Source: Stenotrophomonas sp. UBA2124 (lineage in GTDB: Bacteria > Pseudomonadota > Gammaproteobacteria > Xanthomonadales > Xanthomonadaceae). From it: 24,716 nt of DNA. Every line of letters starts with the position of its first letter. Within the stretch, counting starts at the first letter, position 1. The DNA lies in contig DCXY01000033.1 in NCBI GenBank assembly GCA_002329155.1, positions 16,751 to 41,466 on the forward strand. The letters are read 5' to 3'. This document shows, in pieces, positions 1 through 6,925 of the stretch. The translations under genes and the position numbers were made by a program. The notes beneath the pieces were generated by a model. The model saw only the letters and a program-made list of their open reading frames with translations. It did not search any database and was not told the origin of the DNA.

Positions 1-38
1 GCCCAGTGCGCGATCAGCGACAGCGGGGTGCGCTTCAT
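1..38 (-). CDS. murF: MurF N-terminus (partial, runs off window)
   Basis: Only the first 12 codons are present, reading MKRTPLSLIAHW. The ATG overlaps the murE stop codon as ATGA. In dcw clusters the gene after murE is murF, the cytoplasmic UDP-N-acetylmuramoyl-tripeptide--D-alanyl-D-alanine ligase that completes the UDP-MurNAc-pentapeptide. The assignment rests on position, the overlap and a fitting N-terminal sequence. No catalytic motif is visible in the fragment. Confidence 0.7.
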   Translation of the reverse strand, partial: MKRTPLSLIAHW

Positions 39-1525
39 CCGCGCACCTCCCCGGCGGTGGCCATCTGCGCCTGCAGCGCACACTGTGCCACCTCTGTGTC
101 ATCGAACGGGTGTTTGATACCTGCAATCTCCTGGTAGGGCTCGTGGCCCTTGCCGGCAACCAGCACGATGTCACCGGGGCCGGCCTGCGCGACGGCTGCG
201 CCGATGGCGGCGGCACGGTCACGCTGCACGTGCACCTGGTCGGGCTTGCGGAAGCCGGCCATGATGTTGGCGACGATCACGTCACCATCTTCGCCGCGCG
301 GATTGTCGTCGGTGACGAACACCACGTCGGCCCATTCTTCGGCAATGGCCGCCATTTCGGGGCGCTTGCCGGTATCGCGCTCGCCACCGCAGCCGAACAC
401 GCACAGCAGGCGGCCATCAAGGTGGCCATGCAGGCTGCGCAGCGCCTGCAGCAGGGCATCGGGCGTGTGCGCGTAGTCGATGACCACGGTCGGCTCGCCC
501 TGCCCGCCCAGGCGGTTCATGCGGCCGCGGATCGGCTGCAGCTGGCCCAGCACGCGGGCGATGGTGGCGGCAGGCTGGCCCAGCCCGTGCAGCGCACCGG
601 CCACGGCCAGCAGGTTGTCCACGTTGAAACGGCCCAGCAGCGGCGAACGCAGCGGATGACGCGCGCCGTCGATCACCAGATCAAAACCAATACCCTGCCC
701 GTCCAGCACCAGGTTCTCGGCGCACACGCTGGCGCCCGCCTGGCCGGTCGAGCTCAGGCCGATGGCCTGCACGTCCGCCGACAGCGTGCCGATCAGTTCG
801 CGGCCGAACGGATCGTCAAGATTGATCGCGGCAGCCTTCAGGCCGGCACGATGGAACAGCCTGGCCTTGGCCGCGCCGTAGGCGTCCATGCTGCCGTGGT
901 AATCGAGGTGATCGCGGGTGAGGTTGGTGAACACCGCCACGTCGTAGTGCACGGCATCCACGCGCCCCTGATCCAGCGCATGCGAGCTGACCTCCATCGC
1001 CACGGCCCTGGCACCGGCGTCGCGCAGCTGCGCCAGCACCTGATGCGTCTGCAGTACCAGTGGCGTGGTGAAGCCGGTCGGCTCGACGTTGCCATACAGG
1101 CCGACACCCAGCGTACCGATGGAGCCGCAGGTGATGCCCAGCAGATGCCAGGCCTGGGTCAGCAGCTGCACGGTGGAGGTTTTGCCGTTGGTGCCGGTGA
1201 CACCGACCATGGTCATCGCCTGCGAGGGATGACCGTGGAACTCGTCGGCCATCGCGCCCATGCGGGCACGCAGGCCGGGCACGGCAATGGCATCGGCAGG
1301 TGCAGGCAGCTCGGCAGGTGCAGGCGGATCGAACAGCACCACCGAGGCACCCGCCGCCTTGGCCTGCTCGACGAAGCCCAGGCCATGCGCACCAAAGCCG
1401 GCGATGGCGACGAACGCATCGCCTGCACGCACATGGCGCGAATCCAGCACGAGGCCGCTGATCTGCGGGTCGTGAGCCAGCGTCAGCTCGGGCAGCAGCT
1501 GCGACAGGGGCATGATGCGGCTCAT
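35..1525 (-). CDS. murE: UDP-MurNAc-L-Ala-D-Glu--meso-diaminopimelate ligase MurE
   Basis: This cytoplasmic Mur ligase adds meso-diaminopimelate to UDP-MurNAc-L-Ala-D-Glu using ATP. The 496-residue length is normal for the family. Visible motifs are the ATP-binding P-loop GTNGKTS at 111-117, the region around Lys220 where Mur ligases carry a carbamylated lysine, YAHTPDAL at 351-358, the DNPR motif at 407-410 that marks DAP-specific (not lysine-specific) MurE enzymes, and GKGHE at 458-462. The ATG overlaps the ftsI stop by 4 bp, which favours the annotated start over Met5. The gene overlaps murF by 4 bp, so translation of ftsI, murE and murF is probably coupled. The product implies a Gram-negative DAP-type peptidoglycan. 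Confidence 0.96.
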   Translation of the reverse strand: MSRIMPLSQLLPELTLAHDPQISGLVLDSRHVRAGDAFVAIAGFGAHGLGFVEQAKAAGASVVLFDPPAPAELPAPADAIAVPGLRARMGAMADEFHGHPSQAMTMVGVTGTNGKTSTVQLLTQAWHLLGITCGSIGTLGVGLYGNVEPTGFTTPLVLQTHQVLAQLRDAGARAVAMEVSSHALDQGRVDAVHYDVAVFTNLTRDHLDYHGSMDAYGAAKARLFHRAGLKAAAINLDDPFGRELIGTLSADVQAIGLSSTGQAGASVCAENLVLDGQGIGFDLVIDGARHPLRSPLLGRFNVDNLLAVAGALHGLGQPAATIARVLGQLQPIRGRMNRLGGQGEPTVVIDYAHTPDALLQALRSLHGHLDGRLLCVFGCGGERDTGKRPEMAAIAEEWADVVFVTDDNPRGEDGDVIVANIMAGFRKPDQVHVQRDRAAAIGAAVAQAGPGDIVLVAGKGHEPYQEIAGIKHPFDDTEVAQCALQAQMATAGEVRG

Positions 1526-3384
1526 TGGCGCGCACCCGTGTTGGCCGGTGCCGGCGCGGTAGCGGTCGGCAGCGCGGCGTCGAACTCGGCGTCGGCGTTG
1601 GTGGCTTCGGCAGCTTCAGCCGGCACCGGCAGCGGTGGCTGGTTGCTGCCCGGCTTGCCACCCACCTTGCCTGCGGCCTGTGCGGCCAGCCACGACTGGA
1701 TGTCATCCGGCGGCACGTCCATCAGGCGCAGGGTGCCTTCCATCACGCTGTGGAACACGGGCGCCGACACCAGACCGCCGTACTGCTTGGAGCCCTGCGG
1801 ATCGTTGACCACCACCACCGCGGCGAAGCGCGGTGCGGTCGCCGGCACCACACCGGCGAACAGCAGGTTGTAGTGGCCGCGCTCATAGCCGTTGGGGCCG
1901 TTCTTGCGCGCCGTGCCGGTCTTGCCGGCAACGTGATAACCGAGAATCGCCGCGCCCTTGGCACCGCCCTGGGTCACGACGGTTTCCATCATGCGCACCA
2001 CTTCCTGCGCGACTGCCGGGTCCAGCACCTGGCGCGCTTCGTTGCGCTGCCCCTTCACGAAGGTCGGCTGGATCACCTGGCCGCCGTTGGCCAGCGCCGA
2101 GTACGCCTGCGCGATCTGCAGCGGCGTCACCGACAGGCCGTAGCCGTAGGACATGGTGGTCTTGGTGGTGCCATACCAGCCCGGGCTGCCCGGCGCCGGC
2201 ACCACGCCGGACGATTCGCCCGGGAAGCCGCTCTGCGGGGACACGCCGTAACCGAAGCCACGCACGCTGTTATAGAACGTCTGGTCCGGAATGCGCGCGA
2301 CGATCTTCGCCGCACCGATGTTGGAGCTGCGGGTGATCACGCCGGTGACGTTGAGCACGCCGTTGTTACGCGGCACGTCGCGGATGGTGTAACGGCCCAG
2401 CGACATGTAGCCCGGATTGGTGTCGATCACCGTATCCGGCGTCACCAGATGGTTCTGCAGCGCAGTGGCGATGGTCAGCGGCTTCATCGTCGAGCCCGGC
2501 TCGACCAGATCGGTGACGGCGCGGTTGCGGCGCGTATCCGGCGTGGCGCCACTGATCGAATTCGGGTTGTAGGTGGGCAGGTTGGCCATGGCCAGCACTT
2601 CGCCGGTGGCCACGTCCATCACCACCACCGAACCACCGGCCGCCTTGTTCTCCACCACGGCATTGCGCAGCTCGCGCATGGCCAGGAACTGGATGCGGCG
2701 GTCGATGCTCAGGGTCAGGTCCTTGCCCGGCTCGGCCGCACGCACCAGGTCCACGTTCTCGACGATGGCGCCCTTGCGGTCGCGGATCACCTTCTTGGCG
2801 CCCGGCTTGCCGCGCAGCCATTCATCGAAGGCCAGCTCCAGGCCTTCCTGGCCACGGTCGTCGATGTTGGTGAAGCCCAGCACATGCGCCATCGCCTCAC
2901 CCTGCGGGTAATAGCGGCGGAACTCGCGCTGCGAGAACACGCCCGGAATCTTCAGTGCGACCACGCTTTCGGCCACATCCGGATTGATGCGGCGGCGCAG
3001 GTACATGAATTCCTTGTCGGCCTTCTGGGTCAGCTTCGAGGTCAGCTCGTCCACCGGCAGCGACAGCGCCTGCGCCAGCTCCGGGATGCGCTCGGGCGCA
3101 CGCAGCAGTTCCTGCGGGTTGACCCAGATCGACGCCACCGGCGTGGACACGGCCACCGGCTCGCCATTGCGGTCGGTGATCATGCCGCGCGAGGTCGCCA
3201 CCGGCACTTCGCGTAGGTAACGGGCCTCACCCTGGCGCTGGTAGAAATCGCTGTTGATCAGCTGCACATAGGCGGCGCGGCCCACCAGCGACACCGCGCA
3301 CAGGCCCAGGCCCACGCCGACCAGCATGAGCCGGTTGCGAAGGTTGAACTGGCTGCGGTTGCGGTTGCGGATGGGCTTGCTCAT
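1522..3384 (-). CDS. ftsI: Peptidoglycan D,D-transpeptidase FtsI (PBP3)
   Basis: This is the septum-specific class B penicillin-binding protein, an inner-membrane transpeptidase of the divisome that works with FtsW. It is a 620-residue protein. A short basic cytoplasmic N-terminus is followed by one membrane segment at about residues 18-42. The PBP dimerisation domain lies at about 60-210 and the transpeptidase domain at about 245-555. The three active-site motifs are present: S298-T-M-K301, S353-S-N355 and K488-T-G490. The tail from about 570 to 620 is rich in Ala and Pro and is probably disordered. The gene overlaps both ftsL and murE by 4 bp (ATGA at each end). All catalytic residues are intact, so it should be functional and is the expected aztreonam-type beta-lactam target. 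Confidence 0.97.
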   Translation of the reverse strand: MSKPIRNRNRSQFNLRNRLMLVGVGLGLCAVSLVGRAAYVQLINSDFYQRQGEARYLREVPVATSRGMITDRNGEPVAVSTPVASIWVNPQELLRAPERIPELAQALSLPVDELTSKLTQKADKEFMYLRRRINPDVAESVVALKIPGVFSQREFRRYYPQGEAMAHVLGFTNIDDRGQEGLELAFDEWLRGKPGAKKVIRDRKGAIVENVDLVRAAEPGKDLTLSIDRRIQFLAMRELRNAVVENKAAGGSVVVMDVATGEVLAMANLPTYNPNSISGATPDTRRNRAVTDLVEPGSTMKPLTIATALQNHLVTPDTVIDTNPGYMSLGRYTIRDVPRNNGVLNVTGVITRSSNIGAAKIVARIPDQTFYNSVRGFGYGVSPQSGFPGESSGVVPAPGSPGWYGTTKTTMSYGYGLSVTPLQIAQAYSALANGGQVIQPTFVKGQRNEARQVLDPAVAQEVVRMMETVVTQGGAKGAAILGYHVAGKTGTARKNGPNGYERGHYNLLFAGVVPATAPRFAAVVVVNDPQGSKQYGGLVSAPVFHSVMEGTLRLMDVPPDDIQSWLAAQAAGKVGGKPGSNQPPLPVPAEAAEATNADAEFDAALPTATAPAPANTGARQ

Positions 3385-3644
3385 GGGCGGATCACCACGA
3401 TGTCAGCCGCTTCAGGGAACTTCATGCCCAGGCGGCCGCGCGCTTCCTGATCCACGCGAGTGGCCTGCGCCAGCGTGGCCTGCTCCAGCTGCAGACGGCC
3501 GAATTCGATGTTCAGTTCATCGCGTGCGTGTTCCAGCTTGGCCAGCTCCACGAACAGCTGGCGATGGCGGTGGCGCATGAACACCACGCCGATCGCCGAG
3601 GCGATGGTGCAGGCCAGCAGCACGATCAGCAGCAGGCGGCTCAT
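3381..3644 (-). CDS. ftsL: Cell division protein FtsL
   Basis: This is a small bitopic division protein that forms the FtsQLB complex, which activates FtsWI. The 87 residues hold a hydrophobic segment at about 4-24 with almost no cytoplasmic tail. A periplasmic heptad-like helix at about 26-62, rich in Leu, Glu and Gln, is the expected coiled coil that pairs with FtsB. The C-terminus is short. FtsL sequences diverge strongly, so the call rests on size, topology and position between rsmH and ftsI. The gene overlaps both neighbours by 4 bp. Confidence 0.92.
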   Translation of the reverse strand: MSRLLLIVLLACTIASAIGVVFMRHRHRQLFVELAKLEHARDELNIEFGRLQLEQATLAQATRVDQEARGRLGMKFPEAADIVVIRP

Positions 3645-4627
3645 GCGGCCACCTCGCGCTTCTGCGCCACCCGCAGCACCGCGCTGCGCGAGCGCGGGTT
3701 CACCGCCAGCTCGTCGTCCTCGGCCTTGATGGCGCCGCCGATGAGGTCCAGCGTCGGCACGAACGCGGCCACTTCCGGCAGGCGGCGGTTGCTCGGCGGC
3801 GCCTTGGCGTGGCGGTTCATGAACTGCTTGACGATGCGGTCTTCCAGCGAGTGGAAGCTGATCACCGCCAGCCGGCCACCGGTCTTCAGGCGCGCCATCG
3901 CCGCGTCCAGCCCGGCCTCAAGGTCGGACAGCTCGCGGTTGATGTGGATGCGGATGGCCTGGAAGCTGCGCGTGGCCGGGTGGATCTTGTCCTTGCCGCG
4001 CGGCATCACCGAGGCGATCAGCTCGGCCAGCTCGGCGGTGCGGCTGAACGGCTGGGTGGCGCGACGGGCGACGATGGCGCGGGCGATGCGGCGGCTCTGG
4101 CGCTCTTCGCCATAGGTCCACAGCACATCGGCGATCTCGCGCTCTTCGGCACGGTTGAGCCACTGCGCGGCGCTCTCGCCCGAATCCGGGTCCATGCGCA
4201 TGTCCAGCGGGCCGTCCTTGCCGAAGCTGAAGCCACGCTCGGCCACGTCCAGCTGCGGCGAGGACACGCCCAGGTCGAACAGCACGCCGTCCAGGCCGGC
4301 GGCGGTCTCGCTCCAGTCCAGCAGGTCGGCAAAGCTGCCACGGTAGATCGACACGCGGCCGTCGGGCGCGAAGTCGCGCTCGGCCACGGCAATGGCTTCG
4401 GGGTCCTTGTCCATCACCAGCAGCCGGCCCTGCGGGCCCAGCTGGCGCAGCACGCCGCCGGCATGACCGCCACGGCCAAAGGTGCCGTCCAGATACGTAC
4501 CGTCTTCGATCACCCTCAGGCCCTCAAGGACCTGGGTGTACAGCACCGGCAGGTGGGCCGCCGGCGGCTGCGACACCGGAGGGTGACCGGCCTGCGCTTG
4601 ACCGCGCACCCGGGCACCCCGGCTCAC
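3641..4627 (-). CDS. rsmH: 16S rRNA (cytosine(1402)-N(4))-methyltransferase RsmH
   Basis: RsmH (MraW) methylates N4 of C1402 in 16S rRNA, using S-adenosylmethionine. Visible features are the SAM-binding motif DGTFGRGGHAGGV at about 47-59, VMDKDP at 71-76, the segment LDGVLFDLGVSSPQLD at 112-127, INRELSDLE at 229-237 and the C-terminal ISFHSLEDRIVK at 256-267. The start is uncertain. A GTG at 4627 overlaps the mraZ stop as GTGA, like the other junctions here, and gives 328 residues. An in-frame GTG at 4576 gives 311 residues beginning MSQPPAAHLPV, closer to the usual RsmH N-terminus. Neither has a strong ribosome-binding site. Confidence 0.95.
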   Translation of the reverse strand: MSRGARVRGQAQAGHPPVSQPPAAHLPVLYTQVLEGLRVIEDGTYLDGTFGRGGHAGGVLRQLGPQGRLLVMDKDPEAIAVAERDFAPDGRVSIYRGSFADLLDWSETAAGLDGVLFDLGVSSPQLDVAERGFSFGKDGPLDMRMDPDSGESAAQWLNRAEEREIADVLWTYGEERQSRRIARAIVARRATQPFSRTAELAELIASVMPRGKDKIHPATRSFQAIRIHINRELSDLEAGLDAAMARLKTGGRLAVISFHSLEDRIVKQFMNRHAKAPPSNRRLPEVAAFVPTLDLIGGAIKAEDDELAVNPRSRSAVLRVAQKREVAA

Positions 4628-5070
4628 AACTTCAGATCGAGCAGCCCATCACCCAGATCCTCGTCAGACAACGTCTGCTGGATCAGTGCGCGATGTGCTT
4701 GCTCGCTCCATAGTTCAAACTTGTCACCCATACCCATCAGCACCGCTTTCTTCTCGATGCCCACCGCGTTGCGGTGGCTGGACGGGAGACTGATACGGCC
4801 GTTGCCGTCCAGCTCCAGATGGGCCGCAGAGCCAACCAGCTTCTGCTGCAGGGTGCGCACCACGCGCTGGGTATTGGGCTTGGCCATCACATCATCCCGC
4901 ACCCGTTCCCACTCCTTCTCGGCGTAAAGCCACAGGCAACCTGCCTCGAACGGGTTGTAGGTCAGCACCAGACGATTGCCACTGGCACGCGCAACCAGGT
5001 CGCGATGAGCGGTTGGCACCGCCATGCGTCCCTTGTCGTCAACCGTGATGGCAGTTTCGCCCTGAAACAC
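4624..5070 (-). CDS. mraZ: Transcriptional regulator MraZ
   Basis: MraZ is a DNA-binding SpoVT-AbrB-fold protein, the first gene of the dcw cluster and, in other bacteria, a regulator of that cluster. The 148 residues contain the two family half-motifs: D12-K-G-R15 followed by MAVP, and D88-GNG-R92 followed by ISLP. MraZ assembles into a ring of subunits that contacts tandem DNA repeats, and such repeats lie just upstream (5109-5152). The start is a GTG at 5070, supported by the conserved opening MFQGETAITVDDKGR. The end overlaps rsmH by 4 bp. Autoregulation of the whole operon is a reasonable inference. Confidence 0.95.
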   Translation of the reverse strand: MFQGETAITVDDKGRMAVPTAHRDLVARASGNRLVLTYNPFEAGCLWLYAEKEWERVRDDVMAKPNTQRVVRTLQQKLVGSAAHLELDGNGRISLPSSHRNAVGIEKKAVLMGMGDKFELWSEQAHRALIQQTLSDEDLGDGLLDLKL

Positions 5071-5108
5071 GCTTGCTGTACCCGTCCGTCGCCTGGGAAA
5101 TCATTGAA

Positions 5109-5152
5109 CCACGAAAAACCACAAAAAACCCGGTTTTCCCTCTGATGCCCAC
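5109..5152 (-). promoter_or_regulatory. Probable MraZ operator: five boxes at 10-bp period
   Basis: Read on the minus strand, five boxes follow each other at exactly 10-bp steps: GTGGG (5152-5148), GAGGG (5142-5138), CGGGT (5132-5128), GTGGT (5122-5118) and GTGGT (5112-5108). In E. coli, MraZ binds TGGGN direct repeats separated by 5 nt, which is the same 10-bp period. The array lies 38 to 82 bp upstream of the mraZ GTG and begins at the -10 region. Binding would therefore block or modulate initiation. The match to known MraZ sites is by pattern only. Confidence 0.75.
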
Positions 5153-5178
5153 CTTAGCAGCGCGACTTGGGTTGTCAA
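5151..5178 (-). promoter_or_regulatory. Candidate sigma70 promoter of mraZ (dcw cluster)
   Basis: A perfect -35 hexamer TTGACA (5178-5173, minus strand) is followed after 16 bp by TAAGGT (5156-5151), a weak -10. The -10 overlaps the first MraZ-like box. The -35 lies inside a small palindrome, GTTGT-CA-ACAAC (5171-5182). Confidence 0.5.
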
Positions 5179-5248
5179 CAACTTTCCGTGCGCAAAATCG
5201 CTATTCGCATCAATGGTTTGCAGCAATCTTTAGAGACTTGTTCAAGGT

Positions 5249-5257
5249 TTATCCACA
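5249..5257 (+). promoter_or_regulatory. Consensus DnaA box
   Basis: TTATCCACA matches the strong DnaA box consensus TTATNCACA exactly. It lies about 180 bp upstream of the mraZ start in the AT-rich spacer between mraZ and the NRDE gene. A single box of this kind can occur by chance. Confidence 0.4.
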
Positions 5258-5392
5258 AGTGCATGTTTCGTCTCAAATTTTGAGATTTGTATGAAATTCA
5301 GCGCGGTAGAGAAGATGTGAAAATGAGACCCCGAACCAGTCTCCATTCAGGCTGGCATGGCCCCGGACTGCGCGAAACGGCACACTGCATGC

Positions 5393-6157
5393 ATGTGCCT
5401 GGTTGCTCTCGCCTGGAAGTGCCATCCCCATTGGCGGCTGTTCATGGCCGGCAACCGCGATGAATTCCATGACCGCCCCACCGCCGCGCTGCACGCCTGG
5501 GATGGCCCCGCCGGCCAGTTGCTGGCCGGGCGCGACCTGCGCTCCGGCGGCAGCTGGATGGGAGCCGATGGACACGGCCGTGCCGCGGTGGTCACCAATG
5601 TCCGCGACCCACTGGCCACCACCGCTGGCCCTTCACGAGGGCAGCTGATTGCCGACTACCTGGCAGGCACCACCACTGCCGGCGACTACATGCAGGCCCT
5701 GGCCAGCAGGGCAGCCGCCTTCGCACCGTTCAATCTGGTGGTGGCCGACGCGGAAAGCTGCCACTACCTGGGCAACCACCCCGCCGCCGCACAGGCGCTG
5801 CCGCCCGGCATCCATGGCATGTCCAACGGCGCACTCGACGCCCCGTGGCCCAAGACCCGCCGGCTGACGGCCACGCTGGCGCAGTGGCTGCAGCAGGAGC
5901 AGCGGGACCTGGAGGTGATCTGGTGGGCACTGGCGGATGAAACCCAGCCTTCAGATGCCGAATTGCCCGACACCGGCATTCCACTGGATCTGGAGCGCAG
6001 GCTGTCCACCGCCTTCATCCGAGGCGAGGCCTACGGCACCCGCGCCAGCACGGTGGTGGCCATCGACCAGGAGGGGCGCGGCTTCATTCACGAGCGGCGG
6101 TTCGGGCCGAATGGCGTGGCCATGGGCGAGACGCGGCTGGAGATCGGGGCGGGTTGA
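5393..6157 (+). CDS. NRDE (TANGO2-like) family protein
   Basis: This 254-residue protein belongs to the NRDE family, named for the conserved Asn-Arg-Asp-Glu seen here at 21-24 in FMAGNRDEFHDRP. The family is related to eukaryotic TANGO2, and its biochemical role is not settled. Proposals include haem handling and an Ntn-hydrolase-like activity that needs the N-terminal cysteine. The start is placed at the ATG giving MCLVALAWK, because the family begins with Met-Cys. An upstream in-frame ATG at 5357 would add 12 unconserved residues. No clear ribosome-binding site is visible. The gene stands alone on the plus strand between two minus-strand blocks. Confidence 0.85.
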   Translation: MCLVALAWKCHPHWRLFMAGNRDEFHDRPTAALHAWDGPAGQLLAGRDLRSGGSWMGADGHGRAAVVTNVRDPLATTAGPSRGQLIADYLAGTTTAGDYMQALASRAAAFAPFNLVVADAESCHYLGNHPAAAQALPPGIHGMSNGALDAPWPKTRRLTATLAQWLQQEQRDLEVIWWALADETQPSDAELPDTGIPLDLERRLSTAFIRGEAYGTRASTVVAIDQEGRGFIHERRFGPNGVAMGETRLEIGAG

Positions 6158-6442
6158 GCTGTCGGAAGTTGCCGCTGGGAGCCCCCTCCCCAACCCTCCC
6201 CCACGCCTTCGGCGCAAGGGAGGGAGCAAAAGCGGCGATGCGAAGCGAGCCCACAGCGATCCCGCTGGAGTCACGCCCGAATGCGATGCGAAGCGAGCCC
6301 ACAGCAAACCCACCACAAGCCGAGCCCCCTTTAGTAAAGGGGGCGCGCCGACAGGCGCGGGGATTTGGAAGGCCAGAGGCCCGGGGCCCAAAGTTTTGCT
6401 CCGCAAAACTTTGGGGCTTTTCCCGCCTGGCAGGCGGGAAAA
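6158..6442. repeat. Repeat- and hairpin-rich spacer after the NRDE gene
   Basis: No gene is seen here. A 23-bp unit occurs twice without mismatch at 6235-6257 and 6283-6305 (48 bp apart), containing GCGAAGCGAGCCCACAGC. Three perfect inverted repeats follow: CCCCCTTT/AAAGGGGG (6325-6343), a 13-bp stem CCCAAAGTTTTGC with a 3-nt loop (6387-6415), and a 14-bp stem GCTTTTCCCGCCTG with a 1-nt centre (6416-6444) that touches the rnpB 3' end. These resemble the dispersed intergenic repeats common in Xanthomonadaceae, but I cannot name a family. Confidence 0.7.
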
Positions 6443-6444
6443 GC
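6416..6444 (-). terminator. Hairpin at the rnpB 3' end, possible terminator
   Basis: A perfect 14-bp inverted repeat has T4 and A4 runs inside the outer stem, immediately downstream of the rnpB P1 helix. A second perfect 13-bp hairpin (6387-6415) follows directly. Neither is followed by a clear U-tract on the minus strand, so termination is an inference from position and stability. Confidence 0.4.
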
Positions 6445-6884
6445 GGCGGAGCCGGCCGATAAGCCGGGTTCTGTCGTGGACAGTCATTCTTCTAGGCGCC
6501 ACGTCACCGTGACGCTCAAGCAACCTACCCGGACCCGACGCGGGCCACGCCAATGGGTCCCTATTTGGTCTTGCTCCAGGTGGGGTTTGCCGTGCCGGTC
6601 TGTTGCCAGACTCGCGGTGCGCTCTTACCGCACCATTTCACCCTTACCGGCCCCCCGCCACCCCATTACAGCCTCTCTCAAGAGGACCTGGACGATGCTT
6701 CCGCATCGCCAGCAGCCATCCTGAAGGCTGCAAGGGGGTGACGAGGGACTTAGGCGGTATCTTTCTGTTGCACTTTCCGTCGGCTCGCGCCGCCCAGGCG
6801 TTACCTGGCACCTTGCCCTGTGGAGCCCGGACTTTCCTCGGCACTCCCGAAGGAATGACGCGACTGCCTGGCCGACTCCGCCGC
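6443..6884 (-). ncRNA. rnpB: RNase P RNA (bacterial class A)
   Basis: This is the catalytic RNA of RNase P, which matures tRNA 5' ends. On the minus strand the conserved segment GAGGAAAGTCCGGGCTCC is present near the 5' end, followed by CAGGGCAAGGTGCCAGGTAA. The 3' region carries AGAATGACTGTCC and the signature ACAGAACCCGGCTTATCGG. The ends are set by helix P1: GGCGGAGTCGGCC (6882-6870) pairs with GGCCGGCTCCGCC (6457-6445), extended by two more pairs out to 6884 and 6443. The RNA is about 442 nt, somewhat longer than the 377 nt of E. coli. Confidence 0.95.
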
Positions 6885-6888
6885 GCGT

Positions 6889-6894
6889 ATTGTC
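6889..6894 (-). promoter_or_regulatory. Candidate -10 element of rnpB
   Basis: GACAAT on the minus strand ends 6 bp before the predicted 5' end of RNase P RNA (about 6882). The spacing is right for a sigma70 -10 element, but no good -35 is seen 16-18 bp upstream. The preceding gene stops only about 40 bp from rnpB. Confidence 0.4.
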
Positions 6895-6925
6895 GCACAC
6901 TCGGCCAGGGCATCCGGCGGTGAAA

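Larger units (their letters stand above)
5071..5392. other. AT-rich divergent intergenic region, mraZ / NRDE gene
   Basis: This 322-bp spacer is visibly richer in A and T than its surroundings. It holds the mraZ promoter and repeat array (5108-5182), a DnaA box (5249-5257) and a perfect 7+1+7 palindrome, TCTCAAA-T-TTTGAGA (5271-5285). No plausible gene is seen inside it. No convincing promoter for the plus-strand gene was found. Confidence 0.7.

Noticed and set aside
110..1873. 587-codon open frame on the plus strand
   Set aside because: It is antisense to murE and the end of ftsI. The frame is open because of high GC. Its His/Gln/Arg/Gly-rich translation has no family features.
1525..3216. 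563-codon open frame on the plus strand
   Set aside because: It is antisense to ftsI, which has all its catalytic motifs. This is a shadow frame.
6235..6305. Two identical 23-bp units, considered as a CRISPR remnant
   Set aside because: There are only two copies, 25 bp apart, with no leader or cas genes, and they sit among other intergenic hairpins.
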